A stretch of 64,000 nt of DNA from Acidobacteriaceae bacterium (lineage in GTDB: Bacteria; Acidobacteriota; Terriglobia; Bryobacterales; Bryobacteraceae): positions 336,542 to 400,541 of the forward strand of contig JAFAYL010000013.1 in assembly GCA_019240405.1 (NCBI GenBank). Reading direction: 5' to 3'. Below, one piece after another: positions 7,795 through 16,251 of this stretch. The notes below the pieces were generated by a model. The model did no database searches and was not told the DNA's origin. It saw only the letters and a list, made by a program, of their open reading frames with translations. The position numbers and the translations under genes are program-made. Positions within the stretch are counted from its first letter, which is position 1. Each line of letters begins with the position of its first letter.

Positions 7795-10700
7795 ATGGCA
7801 CGTTTCTTTATCGATAGGCCCGTATTCGCGATCGTGATTGCGATCGTAATCGTCATCCTCGGCTGTGTTGTTATTCCGACGCTGCCCATCGCGACTTACC
7901 CGGAAGTAGTGCCGCCTGTCGTGCAAATTACAGCGGTCTACCAAGGCGGCAACGCGACCGACCTCGAGAAGACAGTCTCCCAGCCAATCGAGCAGCAGCT
8001 CACAGGGCTCGACGGGATGCTCTACTACTTCGCGCGCGCTTCGAATAACGGCACGCTCACGATTGATGTCACGTTCGAGCTTGGAACCGATCCCGATCTG
8101 GCTACGGTCAAAGTTCAAAACAAAGTGAGCGTGGCCCTGCCGCTGCTACCGCCCGAAGTGCAGCACGTCGGCGTGACTACGAAGAAAGTCTCTTCTTCGT
8201 TCCTGCTGTTTGTGGCCTTAACGGCTCCGGATAATCGCTACGACACGCTGTTTTTGAACAATTACGCCGCCATCAATCTTGTCGACAAAATTGGAAGCTT
8301 GCCGGGCGTCGGCAATTCTGTATTGGCCGGAGCGCAGAACTACAGCATGCGTGTGTGGGTCAATCCGGACAAGATGGCGAAACTGGGGCTCACGGCTACA
8401 GACATTAATAACGCAATTCAGGCGCAAAACAGGCAGAATCCGGCGGGCGCTCTTGGGCAGCCGCCTGCGCCCAAGGGTGTCGACTATCAATATCCGGTGA
8501 ATGCATCGGGCCGCTTGGTGACATCTCAGGAGTTTGGTGACATCATCATCCGGGCACAACCCGACGGCTCCTTGCTGCGCGTGCGCGACATCGGCGAGGT
8601 ACAACTCGGGGCGCAGGACTATTCGAACTTCACTTACTGGAACCGGCGCGAGGCGGCGTTCATCATTGTGTATCTCGCGCCCGGAGCGAATGCCGTGGAA
8701 ACGCAGCGGCAAGTCGTGAAATTTATGCAGCAGGCCCGGCAATCATTTCCGGCGGGGCTCGAATACAAGATCCCTTACGATTCGACGCGTTTCGTGACGC
8801 GATCTATCGCCGAAGTTATTCAGACGTTATTTGTCGCCGTACTGCTCGTAATTCTGGTTGTGTTCATTTTTCTTCAGAACTGGCGCGCGACTCTCATTCC
8901 GTTACTCACGGTTCCGGTAGCCGTGATTGGAACGTTTGCTTTATTTCCTGCGCTGCATTTCTCGGTCAACACTACCAGCCTGTTCGGTCTCGTGCTCGCT
9001 ATCGGAATCGTTGTTGACGACGCCATCGTGGTGGTGGAAGCAGTCCAGCTCAATATCGATCGCGGTATGAGTCCGCGCGACGCGACCATCAAAGCTCTGG
9101 AGGAGGTTTCCGGGCCAGTTGTGGCCATCGCTTGCATCCTGGCGGCGGTTTTCATTCCGGTCGCTTTTCTCGGTGGCATCAGCGGACAAATTTACAGGCA
9201 ATTCGCGCTCACCATCGCAGCGTCTGTGTTGCTGTCTGCGTTTAATGCACTCTCTTTGAGTCCCGCGCTGAGCGCTATGATCTTGAAGCCGAAAAGCGAG
9301 TCCAAGGGCGTACTTGCGCGCTTGTTCGGCAAGTTCAATCAAGGTTTTGATTGGACCACCAACCGATACTTATTCGGTGTTCGCGGTCTGATTCGGAAAA
9401 CTGTGTTCGCGCTGGTAGGCCTAGGAGTGGTGTATGTCTGCGCGGGAACGCTGTTCAAGATCTTGCCGGGCGGGTTCCTTCCCGACGAAGATCAAGGCGT
9501 GTTCGTCTCCTCGGTTCGTTTGCCCGATGGTGCCTCCATCGAGCGAAACGAGACGACCAGTAAACAGGTCCAAGAGGTCCTGCTTACGACGCCGGGGGTT
9601 CAGGACGTTTCCGTAGTGGGCGGTCTCGATCTTCCGACCGCGACCAACAATTCAAACGTGAGCACCGTCTTCGCCACCCTCAAACCATGGGATGAGCGAA
9701 AAGCGAAAAACATGCAATTCGAAAGCATCCTCGGATCCGTGCAGCAAAGGTATTACGGAATTAAGGACGGTTTTATTTTTGCGTTCGGTCTTCCGCCGAT
9801 TTTGGGTCTCGGAACTTCGAACGGTTTTGAGTTCATGCTGGAGGATCGCGCGGCCGGCGACGTGGAGGCGCTAGCGCAGGCTGCCGACCAGCTCGTTGCC
9901 GAAGCTCGCAGCAGACCTGAATTACAGAATGTGGTCAGCACGTTCCGCGACACAGTGCCGCAGTACAAGATCAACGTAGATCGTGACAAGGTTCAAACGA
10001 TGGGTGTTCCGATCACGGATGTTTACGATGCGCTTCAGACGTTCTTGGGCGGCCTGTACGTGAACGACTTCAATCGTTTTGGTCGCACCTGGCGCGTCTA
10101 CCTGCAGGCTGAACCAGAGTTTCGCCGCCAACCGGCCGACATAAATCGGTTCTATGTGAGGACCGGGCAAGGCGATATGGTTCCGCTGAGCACGTTGGCG
10201 AGAACGGAGGCCACGCTCGGCCCGGAAGTGATTTATCGTTACAACCGCTACCGTGCGGTGAAGATTCTCGGAAGCGCCGCACCGGGTTACAGCTCAGGGC
10301 AAGCCGCCGCCGTTATGGAAGAGCTTGCAAAACAACTCCCGAACGGCTTCGGCTATGAGTGGACCGGCACCGTCTATCAGCAGAGACTCTCCGAAGGCAA
10401 GGAAGGCTACACCTTCGGCCTCGCTTCGGTCCTGGTCTTCCTCTTTCTCGCCGCTCTCTACGAAAGTTGGTCCACGCCATTCTCAGTTATTTTCGCTGTG
10501 CCTCTGGGCATCTTTGGCGCACTGCTGGGTATTTTTCTGCGCAGTTATGCCTACGACGTCTACACGCAAATCGGCATTGTCACGTTGATCGGATTGGCGG
10601 CGAAGAATGCGATTCTGATCGTTGAATTCGCAAAGTTCCGGCAGGAGGAGGGCAGGTCGATAGAAGACGCTGCCGTGGAGGCGGCGCACCTGCGGCTCCG

Positions 10701-10950
10701 CCCCATTCTCATGACTTCGTTTGCGTTCATCCTCGGCGTGACGCCGCTTGTCATCGCAACTGGGGCAGGGGCAGGCGCTCGGCGAGCCCTCGGAACCACC
10801 GTGTTGAGCGGAATGTTGGCAGCTACGCTGCTGGCCGTATTTATTGTTCCCGTCCTTTACGTTGTTGTGAATCGAATTGCTTCACGACGCCGCGCACCGG
10901 CGGAGGCGCCCGCGGGCGTAGAACCAGTTGCAGCAGGAGGAGGCGACTGA
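7795..10950 (+). CDS. RND multidrug efflux pump, inner-membrane subunit (AcrB/MexB type)
   Basis: At 1051 residues this matches the HAE1 family. It starts MARFFIDRPVFAIVIAIVIV, has the two large periplasmic loops, and carries the proton-relay aspartates Asp408-Asp409 in GIVVDDAIVVVEA of TM4. The second half repeats the topology (SVLVFLFLAALYESWSTPFS, then GLAAKNAILIVEFAK with the conserved Lys). The family is a trimeric drug/proton antiporter in the inner membrane that works with the adaptor upstream and the outer-membrane channel downstream. The gene begins 18 bases after the adaptor stop and ends in contact with the start of the next gene. The export substrate cannot be read from sequence. 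Confidence 0.97.
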   Translation: MARFFIDRPVFAIVIAIVIVILGCVVIPTLPIATYPEVVPPVVQITAVYQGGNATDLEKTVSQPIEQQLTGLDGMLYYFARASNNGTLTIDVTFELGTDPDLATVKVQNKVSVALPLLPPEVQHVGVTTKKVSSSFLLFVALTAPDNRYDTLFLNNYAAINLVDKIGSLPGVGNSVLAGAQNYSMRVWVNPDKMAKLGLTATDINNAIQAQNRQNPAGALGQPPAPKGVDYQYPVNASGRLVTSQEFGDIIIRAQPDGSLLRVRDIGEVQLGAQDYSNFTYWNRREAAFIIVYLAPGANAVETQRQVVKFMQQARQSFPAGLEYKIPYDSTRFVTRSIAEVIQTLFVAVLLVILVVFIFLQNWRATLIPLLTVPVAVIGTFALFPALHFSVNTTSLFGLVLAIGIVVDDAIVVVEAVQLNIDRGMSPRDATIKALEEVSGPVVAIACILAAVFIPVAFLGGISGQIYRQFALTIAASVLLSAFNALSLSPALSAMILKPKSESKGVLARLFGKFNQGFDWTTNRYLFGVRGLIRKTVFALVGLGVVYVCAGTLFKILPGGFLPDEDQGVFVSSVRLPDGASIERNETTSKQVQEVLLTTPGVQDVSVVGGLDLPTATNNSNVSTVFATLKPWDERKAKNMQFESILGSVQQRYYGIKDGFIFAFGLPPILGLGTSNGFEFMLEDRAAGDVEALAQAADQLVAEARSRPELQNVVSTFRDTVPQYKINVDRDKVQTMGVPITDVYDALQTFLGGLYVNDFNRFGRTWRVYLQAEPEFRRQPADINRFYVRTGQGDMVPLSTLARTEATLGPEVIYRYNRYRAVKILGSAAPGYSSGQAAAVMEELAKQLPNGFGYEWTGTVYQQRLSEGKEGYTFGLASVLVFLFLAALYESWSTPFSVIFAVPLGIFGALLGIFLRSYAYDVYTQIGIVTLIGLAAKNAILIVEFAKFRQEEGRSIEDAAVEAAHLRLRPILMTSFAFILGVTPLVIATGAGAGARRALGTTVLSGMLAATLLAVFIVPVLYVVVNRIASRRRAPAEAPAGVEPVAAGGGD

Positions 10951-10951
10951 C

Positions 10952-12364
10952 ATGCGCTCGGCGATAATTCCTGCAATTCTTTGCCTGACTCTGACAGGCT
11001 GCGCGATTGGACCGAATTACAAACGTCCCCTGGTCGACACGCCCGCGCAATACCGCCAGCCGCAACCGGTCACGGCGGCCCCTGACAAGGCCGCGCTTTC
11101 CGATATCGCCTGGGCGAGCCTGTTCCAGGACGAAGTTGTCACCGGGCTCGTCAAAACGGCGCTAGCGCAGAGTCACGATCTTGAAGCGGCCACGCAGCGC
11201 GTCCTCGAAGCTCGCGCTCAACTCGGAGTGACGCGGTCGCAGCTTGCGCCGCAATTGACTGCTTCTGGCTCCTTCACAGCCGCTCGCACCTCGAGCATCG
11301 GGTCCTTCAATTTCATCCCTGCGGGAACCAATCTCGCCGCAAGCTATACGCAGGCGGGACTCAATGTCTCATGGGAGCTAGACGTTTGGGGCCGTATTCG
11401 CCGGTTGACAGAATCGGCGCGGGCTCAGTACCTAGCCCAGGAAGAGGCCCGGCACGCAGTAATTTCGAGTCTCATCGCCGACGTGATTACCACATATCTG
11501 ACGATGCGCGAGCTCGATCTGGAACTTGAGATTGCCCGGAAGACAAAGGAAATCGCGGAGAACGGCCTGAAGCTTACAAATCTTCGGAAAGAGCGCGGCG
11601 TTTCCACCGGCCTGGATGTTCGTCAAGCGGAGCAATTGCTTTATACGGCTACGGCTCAGATCGCCGCAACGGAACGCGCTATTGCGGAAACAGAAAACTC
11701 GCTCAATGTTCTGCTGGGCAAAAATCCCGGCGAAGTCCCTCGCGGCAAATCTCTACTCGAACTGACCGGACCTTCGGCAGTTCCGGCCGGTCTTCCTTCG
11801 GATCTGCTCGAACGGCGGCCCGATATACGGCAAGCAGAACAAGGTTTAATAGCGGCAAATGCGCAGATCGGCGCAGCGAAGGCATTGTTTTTTCCGCAAA
11901 TCTCTCTGACGAGCGTGCTTGGCGTGCAGAGCCGCGCGCTCGGTGATTTGTTTACCGGTCCTGCGCGCAATCAAAGCATTGCGCCTGCCGGAGTCCTGCC
12001 TCTCTTCAACGCGGGTCAGCTTCGCAACAATCTCCGATTAACTGAGGCGCAGCAGCGGGAGGCTGTCGCGGATTATCGTAAAACGATTCAGGTGGCATTC
12101 CAGGAGGTCTCGAGCGCGCTTGCCGATTATCAAAAAAGCCGTGAGCAGCGTTCCCAGGAGGAGCTCCTGGTAAAAGCACTTCAGGATACGGACCGCCTTT
12201 CGACGCTTCGTTACAAGGGAGGCCTTGACAGCTATCTTCAAGTCTTGGACGCGGAACGAAATGAATTCTCAGGAGAGCTGACACTTGCTCAACTTCGGAA
12301 AAACGAGCTGCTTTCGATCGTGCAGCTCTATCGCGCGCTCGGCGGCGGTTGGCAGAATCCATAG
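10952..12364 (+). CDS. RND efflux outer-membrane factor (TolC/NodT family lipoprotein)
   Basis: I start this gene at the ATG at 10952 because AGGAGG lies 8 bases upstream and a lipobox (LCLTLTGC) follows directly. A TTG at 10928 is an unlikely longer start. The 470 residues contain two outer-membrane efflux protein repeats: IGPNYKRP near the N terminus, then long helices (LEAATQRVLEARAQLG and AEQGLIAANAQIGAAKALFFP). The protein would form the trimeric outer-membrane duct of the efflux system. The ATG falls immediately after the stop codon of the pump gene, which implies translational coupling. Confidence 0.96.
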   Translation: MRSAIIPAILCLTLTGCAIGPNYKRPLVDTPAQYRQPQPVTAAPDKAALSDIAWASLFQDEVVTGLVKTALAQSHDLEAATQRVLEARAQLGVTRSQLAPQLTASGSFTAARTSSIGSFNFIPAGTNLAASYTQAGLNVSWELDVWGRIRRLTESARAQYLAQEEARHAVISSLIADVITTYLTMRELDLELEIARKTKEIAENGLKLTNLRKERGVSTGLDVRQAEQLLYTATAQIAATERAIAETENSLNVLLGKNPGEVPRGKSLLELTGPSAVPAGLPSDLLERRPDIRQAEQGLIAANAQIGAAKALFFPQISLTSVLGVQSRALGDLFTGPARNQSIAPAGVLPLFNAGQLRNNLRLTEAQQREAVADYRKTIQVAFQEVSSALADYQKSREQRSQEELLVKALQDTDRLSTLRYKGGLDSYLQVLDAERNEFSGELTLAQLRKNELLSIVQLYRALGGGWQNP

Positions 12365-12393
12365 ATCGCATCGCATATAGCGGGCGAGGCTTT

Positions 12394-12843
12394 TCAAAGC
12401 GGTTTTCGAGAAGCTTCCTCGTGGCTCGAATCGGGCTCCGGCGTAATCGTCCGGATTTCATCGAAACCCTCTTTCAACGACGGCGGCTGGAGATGCTTCG
12501 CCGCTCGTAGAATTGCCGGAACGGGAATAGGCTTCTTATCTTTTCGGTGATTGTTTCGGCCAATTGCAGTTCGAACCGGCGTATCGAAGAAGTAGCCCAG
12601 AACATTGAATTGCGCGGCTTTTGCCTCGCGGATAAAAGAGGCTCGGGCGGCTTGTGTTCCGTTCGTATCGTCAACGACAAATGACCGTCCCGAGCGCAAG
12701 CACTCCCGAACCAGCGCAATTTCGCGCTCAGCCGTCGCCTGAATGTCGCGGCTGATGTGCGCGTGTGTAGCGGCGAAGTGCTGATTGAAGTAAGTCGTCT
12801 TGCCCGACCCTTGCACGCCAACGAAGATTACGGCTTCCGCCAT
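12394..12843 (-). CDS. P-loop kinase/ATPase of the polynucleotide-kinase or zeta-toxin-like type
   Basis: This is a 149-residue single-domain P-loop protein. The Walker A motif GVQGSGKTT is at 8-16, the Walker B-like FVVDDTNGT at ~55-63, and an Arg-rich lid (TAIGRNNHRKDKKPIP) follows. The size, DDTN motif and lid match the small kinases related to T4 polynucleotide kinase. The likely reaction is phosphotransfer from ATP to a small molecule or a nucleic-acid end, but the acceptor is not determinable. Its 5' end overlaps the upstream partner gene by 16 bases, so both are one transcription unit and probably work together. Confidence 0.85.
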   Translation of the reverse strand: MAEAVIFVGVQGSGKTTYFNQHFAATHAHISRDIQATAEREIALVRECLRSGRSFVVDDTNGTQAARASFIREAKAAQFNVLGYFFDTPVRTAIGRNNHRKDKKPIPVPAILRAAKHLQPPSLKEGFDEIRTITPEPDSSHEEASRKPL

Positions 12844-13451
12844 CGCTCTAACTTGGGCGGGCGAGCACCGTGCAGCGCGGCTCCTTGTACCGGGACATAC
12901 GATAATTCGGTTCCTGATCGCGCGCAGCGCAGCATAAGCCCACCCCGGCTCATGTCGCCGCGACCCACGAAATCAGCCGGAAATACGAGCCGTTCTCCAA
13001 ACACTTCAAGAAGCGGTTCCGTATACTTCGCACTCGCAACGCTGCCGAGCAACACGTAAAGGCACTGCGGCCCGGTGTATTCGTCCAGCAGCTTCGCTGC
13101 CTTAGACAACGCTCCTCGATAGGCGTCGTTCCGCTCATCGACGGGGATCCGGGAGATTGCACGCAACTGCTCGATACAAACTGGTGTCTCAGGAGGAACA
13201 AGTCCCACTCCGGGCACGATGACCAGCGCCGTTGGAATGCCTGCCGGCGCCGACCGAAAAGCCTCGGCGTAGGCCATCTTGCCACGGAAATACAAGCCGC
13301 TGATAAAGCTGTAAATTTCGCCGATCGAAGCTCTGCCTTGCCGAACCTTCAAAGCCAAATCGAAGCCGGCCTGCTCGCGTACCAGCATCTCGTATCGCGG
13401 GCCGCCAGCCTTGGCCGGAGATAGCAGGAAAACTCGATTTGGCGATGCCAC
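12828..13451 (-). CDS. conserved protein of unknown function (FRGK/GRGDMSRGG family), 207 aa
   Basis: This protein has 207 residues and no signal or membrane segment. It has unusually charged, invariant-looking stretches: FLLSPAKAGGPRYEML at the N terminus, FISGLYFRGKMAYAEAF in the middle, VLLGSVASAKYTEPLLEVFG, and FPADFVGRGDMSRGGLMLRC near the C terminus. The GRGD motif followed by conserved Arg and Cys looks like an active or nucleotide-binding site. I do not know a characterised member. The gene overlaps the P-loop kinase downstream, which suggests a two-component system, perhaps in nucleotide or nucleic-acid processing. That last point is inference from neighbourhood only. Confidence 0.8.
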   Translation of the reverse strand: MASPNRVFLLSPAKAGGPRYEMLVREQAGFDLALKVRQGRASIGEIYSFISGLYFRGKMAYAEAFRSAPAGIPTALVIVPGVGLVPPETPVCIEQLRAISRIPVDERNDAYRGALSKAAKLLDEYTGPQCLYVLLGSVASAKYTEPLLEVFGERLVFPADFVGRGDMSRGGLMLRCARSGTELSYVPVQGAALHGARPPKLERWRKP

Positions 13452-13469
13452 TATGGGCCGAATTGCCCT

Positions 13470-13853
13470 CTACATGTTGTAGAAAAACTCTTCGTATACG
13501 ATTTTGCCGTTCGCGACTTTGTAAATAGCTACTTCTTCCATCTGGAAGCGTTTGCTTTGCGGCTTGAACGTAACATCGAGTCTAAAAACCACGGCGAAAT
13601 GGGAACCCGCGACGAGCGGCCCTTCGACCTTAGACGAGTGGACCTCATGATTGGATACCCACCACTCGCCTTTCGCCAAAACCGCGTCGAGGCCCTTCGA
13701 TTCGCGCGATTGGCCCGGAGGCGCGCCGGCTTCAATGCTGACGATATCCGGTGAGTAAAGGGTTTTTGTCGCTTCGTCAAACTTCCCCTCGGAGCAGAGT
13801 TTGACAAGCGTGTCGGCAACTTTCTGGGTGGTCATAACTTCCTGAGGCGTCAT
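13470..13853 (-). CDS. SnoaL/NTF2-like small protein
   Basis: A 127-residue protein with the NTF2-like cone fold pattern: an N-terminal helix for pocket formation (TLVKLCSEGKFDEATKTLYSP), a strand-rich C-terminal half (VHSSKVEGPLVAGSHFAVVF) and the family ending KIVYEEFFYNM. AGGAGATCC stands about 8 bases before the ATG, so the start is secure. Members of this family are small-molecule enzymes or binding proteins, and no catalytic assignment is possible here. It lies 18 bases upstream of the FRGK-family gene on the same strand and may be co-transcribed with it. Confidence 0.85.
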   Translation of the reverse strand: MTPQEVMTTQKVADTLVKLCSEGKFDEATKTLYSPDIVSIEAGAPPGQSRESKGLDAVLAKGEWWVSNHEVHSSKVEGPLVAGSHFAVVFRLDVTFKPQSKRFQMEEVAIYKVANGKIVYEEFFYNM

Positions 13854-13932
13854 AATGGATCTCCTAAACTATTCCTGGGATTTCATTTCAAATTAACAGA
13901 GTAGACCGGTGATGCGTCCCTTTTGACGATAC

Positions 13933-14580
13933 ATGACGGGAGATGGATTCAAAACTTTTGGAACTCTCGGAGACTTCAAGGCAATACGGAGTGAAGAGAT
14001 TGCACGCCGCTTGAGAAGCAAACCGGAATTGGAGGAGTTGAGCGATGGCGAATTGCTGAACCTCTCTGATAAAGGGAGTGAGGATGCGTTCTTGATCCTG
14101 TTCCGGCGGCATGAAGGTAGCGTCTTTCGTTTCGCCTTGCATATGTCAGGACGGCGCGAAACCGCGGAAGAAGTGACGCAAGAGGTGTTTTTGATGCTGC
14201 TTCGAAAGCACAAGAGGTACACGGAAGAGCGCGGAGGCTTGCAAGCATACCTCATTGGTGCGGCGCGCAACATCGTCCGGCGGCATCTTATAAAGGATCG
14301 GATTTCTCGCGCACGAATGCTAGACGGGAGAAGCGCTATTAAGCCGAATCTGGATGAGGAATTGAGTAGGGATCAAGAGCTCGAAGCGCTTCGCGCGGCG
14401 ATATTGCGGCTGCCGGTAAATTACCGCGAGGTAGTTGTGCTCTGCGAGCTGGAAAATGCCAGTTATGCGGAAGCTGCCCATCAATTAGGCTGCGCGATTG
14501 GAACGGTGCGTTCAAGACTACACCGGGCGCGAGCGATATTGGCGGCGAAACTCAGAAGAGGAGAAAGGTGTCCGGCATGA
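13933..14580 (+). CDS. ECF-type RNA polymerase sigma factor
   Basis: This 215-residue sigma-70-family protein has region 2 at ~50-115 (LFRRHEGSVFRFALHMSGRR, then EEVTQEVFLMLLR) and region 4 at ~150-205 (ALRAAILRLPVNYREVVVLC, then NASYAEAAHQLGCAIGTVRSRLHRAR). The N-terminal ~35 residues are an extension without clear homology. The first codons of the next gene overlap its end, and that gene encodes a small membrane protein that could hold the sigma factor at the membrane. Promoter specificity cannot be read from the sequence. Confidence 0.94.
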   Translation: MTGDGFKTFGTLGDFKAIRSEEIARRLRSKPELEELSDGELLNLSDKGSEDAFLILFRRHEGSVFRFALHMSGRRETAEEVTQEVFLMLLRKHKRYTEERGGLQAYLIGAARNIVRRHLIKDRISRARMLDGRSAIKPNLDEELSRDQELEALRAAILRLPVNYREVVVLCELENASYAEAAHQLGCAIGTVRSRLHRARAILAAKLRRGERCPA

Positions 14581-15062
14581 GCGAGCGCAGCGACTTGCAA
14601 GATCGATTCCGAAGACTGGCAATGGTAGTTCCTCAGAAAGCTAGCCCGGAGGTTGAGAAAAAACTGCGTCTCGTGTTTCGTCGACGATTTTCTTCGACAC
14701 GGAGGCTCTGGAATTACGGAAGAAAGGTCGCCGCAGGGATAGCAATTCCGGCTGGTCTGTATGTGATCTGGACCCGCGCGAAAACGTCCAGTAATGAATC
14801 GACCCGGGACGACACGCGGAGCGATCATACGAACGCCGCGATCGCCACAGTGCGCGAGATGCCTGGATTCATTGCGCTGCCGTATTCGCAGAGCGATGTG
14901 CCAATGGAAGAACCGGTCATCGTGCGCGTCCAGATTCCGGTTTCGGAGCTGGCCGTGATCGGGATGCAACCTGCGCCCATCGCGGCGAGAGACAGGATCA
15001 GCGCGGACTTCTTGGTAGGGCAGGACGGAGTCGCGCGGGCCGTGAGGGTGGCCCAGCAATAA
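14568..15062 (+). CDS. small membrane protein, possible anti-sigma factor
   Basis: Residues ~1-40 are soluble and charged (LQDRFRRLAMVVPQKASPEVEKKL), residues ~53-68 form one membrane segment (AAGIAIPAGLYVIW), and the rest is probably periplasmic. It overlaps the end of the sigma-factor gene; GTG at 14568 follows GGAG closely, and ATG at 14577 is an alternative with a longer spacer. This gene order and topology match anti-sigma or sigma-accessory proteins of ECF operons, but no zinc-binding HxxxCxxC motif is visible. The anti-sigma role is therefore inferred from context. Confidence 0.7.
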   Translation: MSGMSERSDLQDRFRRLAMVVPQKASPEVEKKLRLVFRRRFSSTRRLWNYGRKVAAGIAIPAGLYVIWTRAKTSSNESTRDDTRSDHTNAAIATVREMPGFIALPYSQSDVPMEEPVIVRVQIPVSELAVIGMQPAPIAARDRISADFLVGQDGVARAVRVAQQ

Positions 15063-15084
15063 TTCTTAGCTTTAAAGAAAGGAA

Positions 15085-15996
15085 ATGAATATGAGTAGAG
15101 GATTGACAGTTTTGTTTCTGTGCGCGGGGTGCGCACTCGGGCAGACGGCAGTGACATCTGGACAGAAACAGGTAGTGGTTCAAGTAGGCGACCCCGCAGA
15201 ATTCGGCCCAGTAGGCATTACGACGGCGATTGCCGGTCCGATGGGAACTGTTCCTGGCGCCCCCTATTCCGCCGAGGTCAATACGCAACGAGTGCAGGTG
15301 CTGGCGGACGGAAATAGGATCGAACAAACGACATCCGGCAGTGTGGCGCGAGACAGCCAAGGCCGGGTCAGAAGAGACGAAGGGCTTCCGGGATTGACAT
15401 CTAGTAATGGCGATGCTCCGCACTTTGTCATGATCGACGATCCGGTCGCTCAAGTGCACTGGACTCTGGATGCGCAAACTAAGACCGCGATAAAGATGCC
15501 GATTCCTAGTGGAAAGAATGGTGCACCTGGTCCTTTCGGCATGCCTCCGATTCCGCCGCCGATGGCAGAGACCAAAAGCTTTTTCTACGTTCAAGGAGGT
15601 CCGGCGGCCAACCCCGGTGTTGCGGATCAGGTTTTTATCAAAAATAGCCTTTCGCCAGTTTCCCCAAATGATCACGACGTTTCGAAGACGGATCTGGGAG
15701 CGCAGACGATTGAGGGCGTTCGAGCGAATGGCACACGAATCACGCGGACGATTCCTGCTGGGCGAATCGGGAATGTGCAGCCGATTGTGATCACGACCGA
15801 GAGTTGGTACTCACCGGATCTGAAGGTTTTAATGATGAGTAAAAGCAGCGACCCAAGAATGGGCGAGACGGTTTACAAGCTCACCAACATCCAGCGTTCA
15901 GAGCCTGCGGCTACCCTGTTTCATCCTCCTGACGACTATACGATTAAGGACCAGCCAGGACCGGTTTTGGTGACGCGGGAAAGCAAGAAGAACTAG
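15085..15996 (+). CDS. secreted protein of unknown function, ECF operon third gene
   Basis: A 303-residue exported protein. A short signal peptide (MSRGLTVLFLCAGCALGQ) follows an AAAGGAA ribosome-binding site. The mature part has a conserved-looking strand-rich core (QRVQVLADGNRIEQTTSGSV, then RDSQGRVRRDEGLPG) and a C-terminal part (YSPDLKVLMMSKSSDPRMGE). I recognise the general type from acidobacterial genomes, where such proteins follow a sigma factor and a membrane protein, but I know no function. It is probably expressed with the ECF sigma factor 22 bases upstream of it through the intervening membrane gene. Confidence 0.8.
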   Translation: MNMSRGLTVLFLCAGCALGQTAVTSGQKQVVVQVGDPAEFGPVGITTAIAGPMGTVPGAPYSAEVNTQRVQVLADGNRIEQTTSGSVARDSQGRVRRDEGLPGLTSSNGDAPHFVMIDDPVAQVHWTLDAQTKTAIKMPIPSGKNGAPGPFGMPPIPPPMAETKSFFYVQGGPAANPGVADQVFIKNSLSPVSPNDHDVSKTDLGAQTIEGVRANGTRITRTIPAGRIGNVQPIVITTESWYSPDLKVLMMSKSSDPRMGETVYKLTNIQRSEPAATLFHPPDDYTIKDQPGPVLVTRESKKN

Positions 15997-16013
15997 GACG
16001 TTTCCTGCTTCCA

Positions 16014-16067
16014 CGGCTGACGGACGCGATCCGAAAAGGCACTCGCATTCTAGGTGTTCGTCAGCCG
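16014..16067. repeat. inverted repeat CGGCTGACG ... CGTCAGCCG
   Basis: A perfect 9-bp inverted repeat (16014-16022 with 16059-16067) with a 36-base spacer lies just after the secreted-protein gene. It could form a long hairpin at the end of that transcript. No T-run follows, so a standard intrinsic terminator is not supported. Confidence 0.4.
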
Positions 16068-16251
16068 AACCTTAACCAGTACTCCTTTCTCCCGCTGCAT
16101 CGCCGATCTACCGTTTACCTGCCTAAAGCCAACTCGTTAAACCTCCGATAACATCACTAGTCCTCCGAATACGGGGGACGAGTATCTCTCTACGGGAGAA
16201 GGGTTTGGACAACCGGCGTATTTCGGACGTGCAACGAAGGGGTGAAGGGAA

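Noticed and set aside
14998..15675. 225-codon minus-strand frame
   Set aside because: Antisense to the secreted-protein gene of the ECF operon, with composition typical of antisense shadows.
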